Made by a program: the position numbers and the translations under genes | The notes under the pieces: model-generated | The model's input: only the letters and a program-made list of their open reading frames with translations | The model's database searches: none | Told to the model about the DNA's origin: nothing | Assembly (NCBI GenBank): GCA_964355015.1 | Contig: CAYHCE010000013.1 | Span: 1 to 64,000 of the forward strand | From: CAYHCE01 sp964355015 | GTDB taxonomy: Bacteria; Cyanobacteriota; Cyanobacteriia; PCC-6307; Cyanobiaceae | Length of the DNA: 64,000 bases | Direction of reading: 5' to 3' | Part shown: piece after piece, positions 26,542-35,016 of the stretch | Numbering within the stretch: position 1 is the first letter of the stretch | How the letters are laid out: each line of letters starts with the position of its first letter

Positions 26542-26835
26542 ATGCCCCCCCCTGCCCCTGCTCGCGCGCGCTCCATGACCAACGGCGTGGCTTCCAGCTG
26601 GCTGCTGCTGCTCAGCCTCTCCCTTCCTCTCGGCAGCGGCTTCCTCGCGGCCCCCGGCAGCGCCAGGGAGGTCGTGCCCAAGCGCGACAGCCTCTGCCCG
26701 CTCGGTTACGTGGATCTGTTCAACGGCAAGTGCAGCACCCTCGGGGTGACCACCTACCCCGTGAAGCCCGAACGTGGGGAGGGCTGCCGCTCCGGCTGGA
26801 TCAGCATAGGGGGCGGTTACTGCCGCAGAAAGTGA
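26542..26835 (+). CDS. Small secreted protein, unknown
   Basis: A 97-residue protein (86 if started at the ATG at 26575) with a signal peptide-like segment (SSWLLLLSLSLPLGSGFLAA) and a mature domain with four cysteines (SLCPLGYVDLFNGKC, GCRSGWISIGGGYC) that could form two disulfides. The CPxGY...GxC / GCxxGW...GGGYC duplication suggests two related half-motifs. No name recognised. It ends 5 bases before the amidotransferase gene. Confidence 0.6.
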   Translation: MPPPAPARARSMTNGVASSWLLLLSLSLPLGSGFLAAPGSAREVVPKRDSLCPLGYVDLFNGKCSTLGVTTYPVKPERGEGCRSGWISIGGGYCRRK

Positions 26836-26840
26836 GGCCC

Positions 26841-27620
26841 ATGCCGGAACTGCTGGTGCTGCAGCACCTCGAGCGGGAGGGGCCCGGCCGCATCGGCGAG
26901 GCCGCCCGGCGCCGTGGCTGGTCCGTGAAGGTCCGCCGCAGCGCCGACGGCGATCCCCTGCCCGCCGCGCGGGTGCCGGATCAGATCCTGCTGGTGCTGG
27001 GTGGGCCGATGGGGCTCGACGATCGAGGCCGGCCCGGCTTCGAATGGATGGCGGCCGAGCTGGAGCTGATCCGGCAGCGGCTGGAACAGCGGGCGCCGGT
27101 CCTGGGGGTCTGCCTCGGGGCCCAGCTGCTGGCCCGGGCCGCCGGAGGTTCTGTCAAGCCGCTGCAGGTCGGGAAGCCGCCGCTGCCGCTGCGGGAGGTG
27201 GGCTGGGGCGCGGTGAGCTGGACCGTTCCCGTGGCCGACGAGCCCGTGCTGGCCGGACTGGCGCCGAGCGAACTGGTGCTGCACTGGCATGGGGATCGCC
27301 TCCAGCTGCCGCCGGAGGCCGTGCTGCTGGGCTCCAGCCTGCACTGCCCGGAACAGGCGTTCCGGCTCGGTCGTCATGGCTGGGGTCTGCAGTTCCATGT
27401 GGAGATCACGGCGGCGATGCTGCAGGAATGGCTTGACGCCGACGCCGACTACGTGATCGCGGCCCTCGGCCCCGACGGGCCGAGCCGCATCGCCGCCGAT
27501 CTGGAGCGCTGGGGAGCGGCAGCGGCCCGCCAGGGCGATCGGCTGATCGAGAACCTGCTCGATGCCCTGGCTCTGGCGCTGCCGTCTCAGTCGTCCGCTT
27601 CCCAGCGCACCAGCCCCTGA
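26841..27620 (+). CDS. Class I glutamine amidotransferase
   Basis: A 259-residue stand-alone amidotransferase resembling the GMP-synthase glutaminase domain. Seen: LLVLGGPMGLDD, the nucleophile elbow VLGVCLGAQLLARAAGG with cysteine near residue 93, VLHWHGD, and GLQFHVEIT with the histidine and glutamate of the triad. It probably hydrolyses glutamine or a gamma-glutamyl compound. The ATG at 26841 is used; the longer frame is not supported. Its end overlaps the convergent regulator gene by 34 bases. Confidence 0.88.
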   Translation: MPELLVLQHLEREGPGRIGEAARRRGWSVKVRRSADGDPLPAARVPDQILLVLGGPMGLDDRGRPGFEWMAAELELIRQRLEQRAPVLGVCLGAQLLARAAGGSVKPLQVGKPPLPLREVGWGAVSWTVPVADEPVLAGLAPSELVLHWHGDRLQLPPEAVLLGSSLHCPEQAFRLGRHGWGLQFHVEITAAMLQEWLDADADYVIAALGPDGPSRIAADLERWGAAAARQGDRLIENLLDALALALPSQSSASQRTSP

Positions 27621-28153
27621 CGCAGCGCGATCACGGCCGCATGGGTGCGGCCCCGGGCCTGGAGCTTCAGCTGCACGGCCTTCATGTGGCTGCGCACGGT
27701 TTCCACCGAGAGGTGCAGGCGGCCGGCGATCTCCGCGTTGGCGCACCCCCGCACCAGCTGCTCCACCACCTCCCGTTCCCGCGGCGACAGCAGACCGACG
27801 GGCGCAGCGGGCCCGCCGCCGCCCTGGTGCAGCAGCAGGCAGGGCAGATCGGGATGGAGCCGCCGGGCCTGCCGTACCAGCTCGACGCCGCTGCCCTGGA
27901 GCAGGGGAGCGATCACGATCAGCAGGTCGGGAGGGCCGGCGGCCAGCAGCCCCAGGGCTTCCCGTTCGCTGCTGGCCGCTCCGACCCACTGCCGGCTCTG
28001 GCCGGCGATCCCCATGATCAGGCCCTGCAGCAGCCGGTGTCCGCTGACGACCATCACGGCGTGATCGCACCGCCGATCGGCGGCCTGACACCGCCGGATC
28101 GCCGCCTGCTCCAGAAAGGGTCCGAACTCCATTGCGCCATCCCCGGCCATCAT
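27587..28153 (-). CDS. LuxR-type regulator with degenerate receiver domain
   Basis: A 188-residue protein. The N-terminal part has a receiver-like layout (VMVVSGHRLLQGLIMGIAG...PPDLLIVIAPLLQGSGVELV), but the residue aligned with the phospho-accepting aspartate is isoleucine 81. Residues about 120-182 form a LuxR helix-turn-helix (LLSPREREVVEQLVRGCANA, EIAGRLHLSVETVRSHMKAV). It should therefore be controlled by something other than phosphorylation, or act constitutively. The start may be 28153 or the ATG at 28132. Confidence 0.82.
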   Translation of the reverse strand: MMAGDGAMEFGPFLEQAAIRRCQAADRRCDHAVMVVSGHRLLQGLIMGIAGQSRQWVGAASSEREALGLLAAGPPDLLIVIAPLLQGSGVELVRQARRLHPDLPCLLLHQGGGGPAAPVGLLSPREREVVEQLVRGCANAEIAGRLHLSVETVRSHMKAVQLKLQARGRTHAAVIALRQGLVRWEADD

Positions 28154-28250
28154 CGCTGGGACTGAGAATCATTCCTGCAAGACAAGCATGGGACAGAAGC
28201 CGCCTTCTGGCAAGGCGTGCTGCGGATCCTTCTGCTGATCGATCAGCGGA

Positions 28251-28724
28251 TCAGTAGTAGCGGCGAGGGTTCTGCCGGATCGCCAGCTGCACCTCCAGCA
28301 GGAACAGCACCAGTGACGCGATCAACGACCCCATCGCCAGTACGAACACAGGCACCACGATCGTCGCCAGGTTCAGCGCCGCCACGGCGCTGATGAACAG
28401 CACCCCCACCACCCCTGCCACCAGCAGGGCGGTGAGCGTGGCGCAGAAGAGGGCTCGGTTGATCAGGAACGTCCGCCGCCGCTGAACCAGCAGCGCCGAG
28501 CGCAGCCGCCGGCCTTCGCGCAGGTCGCTGCGCTCCAGCGCCTCCTGCAGCAGGCGGGTGCGATCGATGATGCGGGCCAGGCGCGAGGTGAACATGCCCA
28601 GCAGACCGGTGATCCCCGTCAGCAGGAACACCGGAGCCACGGAGAGCTGGATCGCCCGCGACAGCCCCTCCACCGCCGAAGACTCTCCCAGGCTGCGGGG
28701 GGTGACGAACTGGGCCAGCAGCAT
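28251..28724 (-). CDS. DUF2721 membrane protein
   Basis: A 157-residue protein with three hydrophobic spans: about 27-47 (AIQLSVAPVFLLTGITGLLG), then after a basic cytosolic stretch with RIIDRTRLL, two C-terminal spans (ALFCATLTALLVAGVVGVLF; IVVPVFVLAMGSLIASLVLF). This is the DUF2721 layout. The function is unknown. Start at 28724 or at 28739; the latter would overlap the divergent carboxypeptidase start by 9 bases. Confidence 0.85.
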   Translation of the reverse strand: MLLAQFVTPRSLGESSAVEGLSRAIQLSVAPVFLLTGITGLLGMFTSRLARIIDRTRLLQEALERSDLREGRRLRSALLVQRRRTFLINRALFCATLTALLVAGVVGVLFISAVAALNLATIVVPVFVLAMGSLIASLVLFLLEVQLAIRQNPRRYY

Positions 28725-28730
28725 GGAGCC

Positions 28731-30296
28731 ATGACCCATTCCGATCCACCCGGCTCTGTCCGGGCCAACCTACCCAGCCCCTCCGCTCTCGATCGGCTCG
28801 GTGCCCATCTGCGCGAGACGCGGCTGCTCGGCTCGATCCACAGCGCCCTCTACTGGGACCAGAACACCGTGATGCCGCCCGGCGGCGCCCCGTGGCGCGG
28901 CGAGCAGCTGGCTCTGCTGGCCCGCCAGCTGCACGGGCGGCAGAGCAGCCCCGCCTTCGCCGATCTGATCGCCGCCGCCGAGGCCCAGCTCCAGGAGCAA
29001 GCGGAAGCGGCGGATCCCGCTGCGCACTCCTGGCGCCGCAACCTCGTTCTGCTGCGCCGTGAGCTGGAACGACAGCAGCGCCTCGATCCGGCCCTGGTGG
29101 GGGAGCTGGCTCGGGCCCAGGCCCACGGCTACAGCCTCTGGCAGGAAGCCCGCCGCACGGCCGACTTCCCCCGCTTTGCGCCGGCCCTGCGCCGGCTCGT
29201 CGCCCTGCGGCAGGAGGAGGCCCGCCAGCTGGACGAACCCCGCAGCTGCTGGGAGACGCTGGCCCAGCCCTTTGAACCCGACATCGGCAAGGCCCGCCTC
29301 GAGGACCTGTTCACCCCCCTGCGCCAGCGACTGCCGGAACTGATCCAGCGCCATGCCGCCGCCTGCGGCCGGCCCGACAGCGGCTGGGAGCTGGCGGAGG
29401 AGGCCCAGCAGCAGCTCTGCCGCGAGCTGCTGCTGGGCTGGGGATTCGACGCCGGGCAGTCCGTGCTGGCCCGCTCCCCCCATCCCTTCTCCTGCACCCT
29501 CGGACCGGCCGACTTCCGTATCACCAGCCGGGTGGTGCCCGGTCAGCCCCTCTCGGCCTTCCTGGCCACCGCCCACGAATGGGGCCATTCCCTCTACGAA
29601 CAGGGACTGCCGCGTCAGTCCCAGCCGTGGTTCGCCTGGCCCCTGGGCGATGCCACCTCCATGGGTGTCCACGAGAGCCAGAGTCTCTTCTGGGAGTGCC
29701 GGGTGGCGCGCAGCGAAGCCTTCGCGCAGCGCTGGTTCCCACGCTTCCGCCAGGCCATCGGCGGCGATGCCTGGGGCGGGGCCGGGGGCTTCTGGCGCTG
29801 CCTCAACCCTGGCCTGCCCGGCCTGATCCGGGTGGAGGCCGACGAGCTCAGCTACTGCCTGCACATCGTGCTGCGCTACGAGCTGGAACTGGCCCTGCTG
29901 GAGCAGGGGATGCCGGTGGAGGAGCTGCCGGGGCAGTGGAACCGGCGGCTGCACGAACTGCTCGGAATCCGCCCCTCCCACGACGGTGAAGGCTGCCTGC
30001 AGGACGTGCACTGGAGCGAAGGCCTGTTCGGCTACTTCCCCTCCTATGCCCTCGGCCATCTGATCTCCGCCCAGCTCTCCGAGGCGATGGAGCGCAGCCT
30101 GGGGCCGATCGAGGACCGTCTCCGCGACGGCCAGGACCCGCTGCTGCTGGAGTGGTTGCGCCGGCACGTGCATCCGCTCGGCCGCAGCGTCAACGCCGAG
30201 GAGCTGGTGGAGCGGGTGAGCGGCACGCCGCTGAGCGCGGCGCCCTTCCTCGCCCACCTGGAGCGGAAGCTGGAGCGCCTCCGGGGCCGTCCGTAG
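28731..30296 (+). CDS. Metallocarboxypeptidase, family M32
   Basis: A 521-residue cytosolic zinc carboxypeptidase (Taq carboxypeptidase type) that trims C-terminal residues from peptides. Seen: LGSIHSALYWDQNTVMPPGG near residue 36, the zinc site HEWGH at 282-286, GVHESQSLFWE with the third ligand region, and VEADELSYCLHIVLRYELE. Length is family-typical. It lies 32 bases before the pyrophosphatase start. Confidence 0.95.
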   Translation: MTHSDPPGSVRANLPSPSALDRLGAHLRETRLLGSIHSALYWDQNTVMPPGGAPWRGEQLALLARQLHGRQSSPAFADLIAAAEAQLQEQAEAADPAAHSWRRNLVLLRRELERQQRLDPALVGELARAQAHGYSLWQEARRTADFPRFAPALRRLVALRQEEARQLDEPRSCWETLAQPFEPDIGKARLEDLFTPLRQRLPELIQRHAAACGRPDSGWELAEEAQQQLCRELLLGWGFDAGQSVLARSPHPFSCTLGPADFRITSRVVPGQPLSAFLATAHEWGHSLYEQGLPRQSQPWFAWPLGDATSMGVHESQSLFWECRVARSEAFAQRWFPRFRQAIGGDAWGGAGGFWRCLNPGLPGLIRVEADELSYCLHIVLRYELELALLEQGMPVEELPGQWNRRLHELLGIRPSHDGEGCLQDVHWSEGLFGYFPSYALGHLISAQLSEAMERSLGPIEDRLRDGQDPLLLEWLRRHVHPLGRSVNAEELVERVSGTPLSAAPFLAHLERKLERLRGRP

Positions 30297-30328
30297 GATG
30301 CTCCGGCGCAACACCCCAGCTCCCCTCC

Positions 30329-30916
30329 ATGGCGAACATCGATCACGCTCCCAGCCGCACGATGCTCAACCTGCTGCACGTGCTGCCGGCGTTCGCCGAT
30401 GAGGCCGAGCTGAGGCTGAACGCGATCATCGAGCTCAACTCGATGACGATCAACAAGTACGAGCTGATCACCGAAACCGGCCACCTCAAGCTGGATCGGG
30501 TCGGCTACTCCTCCCTTTCCTATCCCTTCGCCTACGGCTGCCTTCCCCGCACCTGGGACGAGGACGGCGACCCTCTCGATCTCGAGATCGTGGGGGTCAC
30601 CGAACCCCTGGTGCCCGGCAGCCTGGTGGAGGCCCGCATCATCGGCATCATGACCTTCGACGACGGCGGCGAGGTCGACGACAAGGTGATCGCCGTGCTG
30701 GCAGACGACAAGCGCATGGATCACATCACCAGCTACGAGCAGCTGGGCGCCCACTGGCTCAAGGAAACCCAGTACTACTGGGAGCACTACAAGGACCTCA
30801 AGAAACCGGGCACCTGTCGCGTCAACGCCTTTCTGGGCATCGAGGACGCCGTGCGCATCATCAAGGAGTGCGAGGCACGCTATATCGAGCAGATTGAAGG
30901 CAAACTGGTGAACTGA
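30329..30916 (+). CDS. Inorganic pyrophosphatase, family I, with complete active site
   Basis: A 195-residue soluble pyrophosphatase (PPi to 2 Pi). All catalytic positions are seen: NKYEL (Lys/Glu), KLDRV (Arg), YPFAYG (two Tyr), DEDGDPLDL with D79, D81 and D84, MTFDDGGEVDDKVIAV (metal Asp and Lys) and HYKDLKK (Tyr/Lys). It differs from the second pyrophosphatase at 52712 in its longer N-terminus and its intact DGDPLD. ATG at 30329 is chosen; the upstream frame belongs to the carboxypeptidase in another frame. Confidence 0.93.
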   Translation: MANIDHAPSRTMLNLLHVLPAFADEAELRLNAIIELNSMTINKYELITETGHLKLDRVGYSSLSYPFAYGCLPRTWDEDGDPLDLEIVGVTEPLVPGSLVEARIIGIMTFDDGGEVDDKVIAVLADDKRMDHITSYEQLGAHWLKETQYYWEHYKDLKKPGTCRVNAFLGIEDAVRIIKECEARYIEQIEGKLVN

Positions 30917-30938
30917 ACGCTCACCTGTTGCCCCCTCG

Positions 30939-31577
30939 ATGGCCAGCCTCCCTCCCAGTCCGATCCGCGCCGCCGGCCTGCTGCTCACGGCAGGCCTGAT
31001 AGTCGGTCTGCAGGGCCTGCCCGGCGGCGCCGCCACGCCGTCGCCGGGGGCTTCGAGCGGCGGCGGCACCACCACCAGCAGTGCGGGTCCGATCCTGCCG
31101 GAGGGCAGCGGCAACGCGCCTGTCCTGCCCGCCACCCCCCAAGCGGCACCGGCGGCCGGCACCGCCGCCGTCGTCAACACCCGCATCCTGCTGGCCCTGG
31201 GCAAACGGGAACTGCGCCTGGAGCAGGGAGGCAAGGTCTACGGGCCCTGGCCCGTGGCGATCGGAGAGCCGGGCACCCCCACCCCCACCGGCACCTTCAA
31301 GGTCACCAACAAGGTGGTCAATCCCCAGTACGTGAGCACCAAGTCGGGCCAGAAGAAGGGCAGCATCGGCCCGAACGGACCCCTCGGCGATCGCTGGATC
31401 GGCTTTCACACCACGGGCAAGGATGATTTCGGCATTCATGGCACTCCCGCCGCCTGGGCCTGGACAGTGAGTTCACGGGCCGCCGTCACCCACGGCTGTG
31501 TGCGCATGTTCCGCGATCACGTTCACAAGCTGTTCGATCTGGTTCAGCTCGGAACGCCGGTGGTGATCACCCGCTGA
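30939..31577 (+). CDS. L,D-transpeptidase (YkuD fold), secreted
   Basis: A 212-residue protein with an N-terminal signal-like hydrophobic segment (AGLLLTAGLIVGLQGL), a 50-residue Ser/Pro/Ala-rich linker, and a YkuD catalytic domain: ILLALGKRELRLEQGGKVYG, TPTPTGTFKV, FGIHGTPAAWAW, and the nucleophile motif THGCVRM near the end. It would form or remodel 3-3 peptidoglycan cross-links or attach proteins to the wall, in the periplasm. It starts 22 bases after the pyrophosphatase stop. Convergent with the ClC gene, overlapping by 11 bases. Confidence 0.9.
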   Translation: MASLPPSPIRAAGLLLTAGLIVGLQGLPGGAATPSPGASSGGGTTTSSAGPILPEGSGNAPVLPATPQAAPAAGTAAVVNTRILLALGKRELRLEQGGKVYGPWPVAIGEPGTPTPTGTFKVTNKVVNPQYVSTKSGQKKGSIGPNGPLGDRWIGFHTTGKDDFGIHGTPAAWAWTVSSRAAVTHGCVRMFRDHVHKLFDLVQLGTPVVITR

Positions 31578-33564
31578 TCCCGGCCGGCGAGCGGCTGAGC
31601 TGGCGCGCCAGAGCCCTGGCCATGCCGTCGCGGCTGGCCAGCCCCCGCAGCGCACCCACGCTCAGGCCGGAGTTCGGTACCCCTTCAGGCAGCCTGGCGC
31701 TGCCGGGATCCGTCAGCGCGAACACCGGCAGTTGCCGCAGTCCATTGGGCATCAGCTGATCCTCCAGCTGGGCCAGATTCGCCGTTTCCGGCAGCCAGAT
31801 CAGTTCGGAGCGTCGGCAGCCGGCCAGGCTGATGGCGGGCTCCGGCTCCGCTTCGCTCGGGTTCGTGGCATCTGCACTCCAGGCGCTGATCGCCCGCTGC
31901 AGGTCGGTGAGGGTCACCAGCCCGCAGACCCAGCCCTCCTGCTCCACCACGAGGCAGTGTCCATGGGCCTCGATCAACAGGCTCAGGGCCCGGATCGCCG
32001 CAGTGTCCCCGGCCAGCACCAGCGGTGCCTCCGGCTCCAGGGCCTCTGTCACCGCCAGTGCCGCCAGCCCCTGGCGCCGCTCCTCCTCCATCGGGTCCGG
32101 GCCCAGCAGCCCAGGCTCCGCCAGCCCCTGCCAGCGCTCCACCAGCACGGCACTGAGCCCGGTGGCTGCCATCAGCGGCAGCACGATGCGGATGTCGTGG
32201 GTGAGCTCGAACAGAAGCAGAAGAGCGGTGAGGGGAGCCCGGGCGCTGCCCGCCAGCACGGCTGCCATGCCCACCATGGCGTAGGCCGGTGGTTCCGCCA
32301 CCGGCAGCTGGAAGCCGCTGTCCCCCAGCAGCTGCCCGTAGCAGTTGCCCAGCACCGCCCCGAGGAAAAGGGCGGGTGCGAAGCCGCCCCCCACGAATCC
32401 GGTGGCATTGCTCAGGCCGGTGGCCAGCAGCTTCAGCGCCAGCAGGGCCAGCAGGGTGGTGAGTGCGATGCCGCCCTCCTTGCCCAGCAGGGCCTCGATC
32501 GTGTCGTACCCGACTCCCAGCACCTGGGGAAAGCCGAGGGCCATCACCCCCACCCCCAGACCGCCCAGGGCATTGAGCAGCCAGGGGGGCAGGCGGCTGA
32601 AGCGGCGCTGCACCGGGCCGCTGCGGCCTGCCGCCAGCACCGCCACCAGCGCCCAGGACATCAGGCTGGCGACCAGGCCGAGGCCCAGGTAGAGCGGCAG
32701 TTCCAGCGGTGAGCGCACCTCATAGGCCGGCAGCCGGAAGATCGGCTCATCCCCCAGGCACAGCTGGGTGACGAGGGACGAGGCCACCGCTGCCACCAGT
32801 ACGGCCCGCAGGCTGGGGCGGCCGGGGATCGAGCTGTAGGCGCCCTCGAAGGCGAAGAACACCCCGGCGATCGGCGCCTTGAAGCCTGCCGCCAGGCCGG
32901 CGGCCACGCCGGCCGCTACCAGAGCCTTCTGAGATTCCGGCGCCAACCCGCCGCGCAGACCCACCCAGAGGCCGATGTTGCCGCCGCTCTCGACGCTGGG
33001 ACCCTCCGGGCCGAGCGAGGCGCCGCTGCCCAGGCTGAGCGAGGCGGCCACCAGCCGCAGGAACGGCAGGCGCGGCGCCGCCCGCACCGCCCCATCGGCC
33101 ATGGCCATCAGGCTCGGCAGACCGGGACCGAGGTCGCGGGCCAGCTGGCGCAGCAGTCCAACCACCAGGCCGCCCAGCAGGGGTGCCATCACCACGGGCC
33201 AGGAGGCCAGCCAGCCGGCCGGCGGGCCGGCGGGCAGCGGCAGCGGTTCCGGCAGAGGCGGTGGCGGTGGCGGCAGGAAGCCGATCCCTCCCAGGCCGAG
33301 CTGCAGCAGGGCCCGCAGCGGCGTGCCCGAGTCGGGGGCGGGGGCGGTGAACATCTCGACCGGCGGAGGCTCCACCGCCGAATGGCTCAACAGCCCCAGA
33401 ATCCACTCCACCAGGGTGCCGAACAGGAAGTTGTTGATGAAACCGAGCAGGTAGTGGAATCCCACCACCGCCACGCCGGTGAGCACCCCCACCAGCGCGG
33501 CCCAGGCCAGCAGGTTCCACTGAAAGGGGAGACCGCGGGCCTCGCCATCGGCCTCCACCGCCAC
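31567..33564 (-). CDS. ClC-family chloride channel/antiporter with CBS region
   Basis: A 665-residue membrane protein. Seen: an N-terminal span, a long proline-rich insert near residues 65-115 (PPPPPPLPEPLPLP), SGASLGPEGPSVESGGNIG with the gating glutamate in GPEGP, and GFVGGGFAPALFLGAVLGN (the GxFxP selectivity motif). After about ten spans comes a cytosolic CBS-like tail (LEPEAPLVLAGDTAAIRALS, CGLVTLTDLQRAISAW). The start is uncertain: a TTG at 33597 overlaps hemC by 26 bases, while GTG at 33564 lies just after the hemC stop. Confidence 0.88.
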   Translation of the reverse strand: MAVEADGEARGLPFQWNLLAWAALVGVLTGVAVVGFHYLLGFINNFLFGTLVEWILGLLSHSAVEPPPVEMFTAPAPDSGTPLRALLQLGLGGIGFLPPPPPPLPEPLPLPAGPPAGWLASWPVVMAPLLGGLVVGLLRQLARDLGPGLPSLMAMADGAVRAAPRLPFLRLVAASLSLGSGASLGPEGPSVESGGNIGLWVGLRGGLAPESQKALVAAGVAAGLAAGFKAPIAGVFFAFEGAYSSIPGRPSLRAVLVAAVASSLVTQLCLGDEPIFRLPAYEVRSPLELPLYLGLGLVASLMSWALVAVLAAGRSGPVQRRFSRLPPWLLNALGGLGVGVMALGFPQVLGVGYDTIEALLGKEGGIALTTLLALLALKLLATGLSNATGFVGGGFAPALFLGAVLGNCYGQLLGDSGFQLPVAEPPAYAMVGMAAVLAGSARAPLTALLLLFELTHDIRIVLPLMAATGLSAVLVERWQGLAEPGLLGPDPMEEERRQGLAALAVTEALEPEAPLVLAGDTAAIRALSLLIEAHGHCLVVEQEGWVCGLVTLTDLQRAISAWSADATNPSEAEPEPAISLAGCRRSELIWLPETANLAQLEDQLMPNGLRQLPVFALTDPGSARLPEGVPNSGLSVGALRGLASRDGMARALARQLSRSPAGISG

Positions 33565-33571
33565 GGCGGTC

Positions 33572-34522
33572 TCAGGCCTCGGGCCGGACAGCGGCAAAGA
33601 TCTCCTCGAGGATCTCCCCCGCCCCGAGGTTGCGCAGGGCGTGGGCCAGGGCGATGCCGATCGCCTCGGGGTCGCTCTGATCGCCGCGGGCCTCGTCGCG
33701 GATCAGGCGCAGACCATCGAGGCTCGCCACCATGCCGGTGAGAACCAGCTCCTCGCCCTCGAAGCGGCTGTTCACCCCGATCGGCACCTGGCAGCCCCCC
33801 TCCAGCTGGCGCAGGAAGGCGCGCTCCGCCATGCAGCGACGGGCGGTGCCGGTGTGCTCCAGCACCTTGATCGTCTCCAGCACGCTGCCGTCGCCCTGGC
33901 GGCACTCGATGCCCAGGGCACCCTGACCGACGGCATGGAGGGAGATGGCGGGGTCGATCAGCTCGTGGATGCGGTCGGCCAGACCGAGGCGGCCCAGCCC
34001 GGCGGCCGCCAGGATCAGGCAGTCGTACTCGCCGGCATCGAGCTTCTCCAGGCGGGTGATCACGTTGCCCCGCACGTCCTTGAAGCGGAGATGGGGGTAA
34101 TGGTGGCGCAGCTGGGCCAGGCGCCGCAACGAGCTCGTGCCCACCACGCTGCCCTCGGGGAGGCTCTGCAGCGATTGATCGGCGTGGCGGGCGTGCACCA
34201 CCAGCGCATCGGCGGGGTCCTCCCGCTCGGTGACGCAGCCCAGCATCAGCCCTTCCGGCAGGTTGGTGGGCAGGTCCTTGAGGCTGTGGACGGCGATGTC
34301 GGCCCGGTCCAGCAGCATCTGGGCCTCCAGCTCCTTGGTGAACAGGCCCTTGTCGCCGATCTTGGCCAGGGCCACGTCCAGGATCTTGTCCCCCTGGGTG
34401 GCCATGGCTTCAATGCTGATCTCCAGACCCGGATGGGCCTTCGCCAGCTCGTCGCGCACCCAGTGGGTCTGCACCATGGCCAGCTGGCTGCGGCGGGAGG
34501 CAATGCGCAGAGTGCTAGCCAT
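33572..34522 (-). CDS. hemC: Porphobilinogen deaminase
   Basis: A 316-residue hydroxymethylbilane synthase joining four porphobilinogens for chlorophyll, haem and bilin synthesis. Seen: LRIASRRSQLAMVQTHWV, KDLPTNLPEGL, GTSSLRRLAQLR, DVRGNVITRLEKL, and LEGGCQVPIGV with the dipyrromethane-binding cysteine at 244. ATG at 34522 follows two weaker start codons (GTG, TTG). It is immediately followed by the ClC gene. Confidence 0.97.
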   Translation of the reverse strand: MASTLRIASRRSQLAMVQTHWVRDELAKAHPGLEISIEAMATQGDKILDVALAKIGDKGLFTKELEAQMLLDRADIAVHSLKDLPTNLPEGLMLGCVTEREDPADALVVHARHADQSLQSLPEGSVVGTSSLRRLAQLRHHYPHLRFKDVRGNVITRLEKLDAGEYDCLILAAAGLGRLGLADRIHELIDPAISLHAVGQGALGIECRQGDGSVLETIKVLEHTGTARRCMAERAFLRQLEGGCQVPIGVNSRFEGEELVLTGMVASLDGLRLIRDEARGDQSDPEAIGIALAHALRNLGAGEILEEIFAAVRPEA

Positions 34523-34617
34523 CAACACGATCCTCAGCCCGGCCCCACGGCCGTAGAACAGCGGATCAGCCTAAGGACCCGTCGGTACCCGGCTGCCGGA
34601 ACAGCGGAGGACCGTGA

Positions 34618-35016
34618 TCAGCCGAAAAAGTCGAGCGGCAGAGGGCCCCAGGTGTCGGCGGCGGCCGGATCGCCGGCGCTCTGGCCGCCGACCAGGACTC
34701 CCTCCCCCAGGCCGCTTTCGGGCCTGACCAGGAACCGGCCGGTGTGCTGGTTCGCCTTGAGGAAGACCGGGCCGGCGGGGGCGGCCTCGCCATCGGCTTC
34801 GAGGGCGTTCCAGCCGAAGGCGCGTTCACAGGCGCGCAGGGTCGCGACCGCCGCGCTGGCCGAGGGAGCCATCACGCCGAGCGTGAACCACTCGCAGGCG
34901 GCCATCCGCTCCTCCAGCTCCCGCCGCAGGCTCTGCCTTGTTTCGCTGCCGAGGGCAGGTGCCGTCCTCAGGCCGCGGAGCCCGGCCAGGCCGGCCGGAT
35001 CGGTGGGGGCGCTCAT
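34618..35016 (-). CDS. DUF1824 family protein
   Basis: A 132-residue protein of a family found mainly in cyanobacteria and some plastid lineages: ERMAACEWFTLGVMAPSA, VFLKANQHTGRFLVRPESGL, GEGVLVGGQ, and TWGPLPLDFF at the very end. No signal or membrane span. Function unknown. Its ATG overlaps the PAP2 stop by one base (TGATG), so the two are probably co-translated. Confidence 0.88.
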   Translation of the reverse strand: MSAPTDPAGLAGLRGLRTAPALGSETRQSLRRELEERMAACEWFTLGVMAPSASAAVATLRACERAFGWNALEADGEAAPAGPVFLKANQHTGRFLVRPESGLGEGVLVGGQSAGDPAAADTWGPLPLDFFG

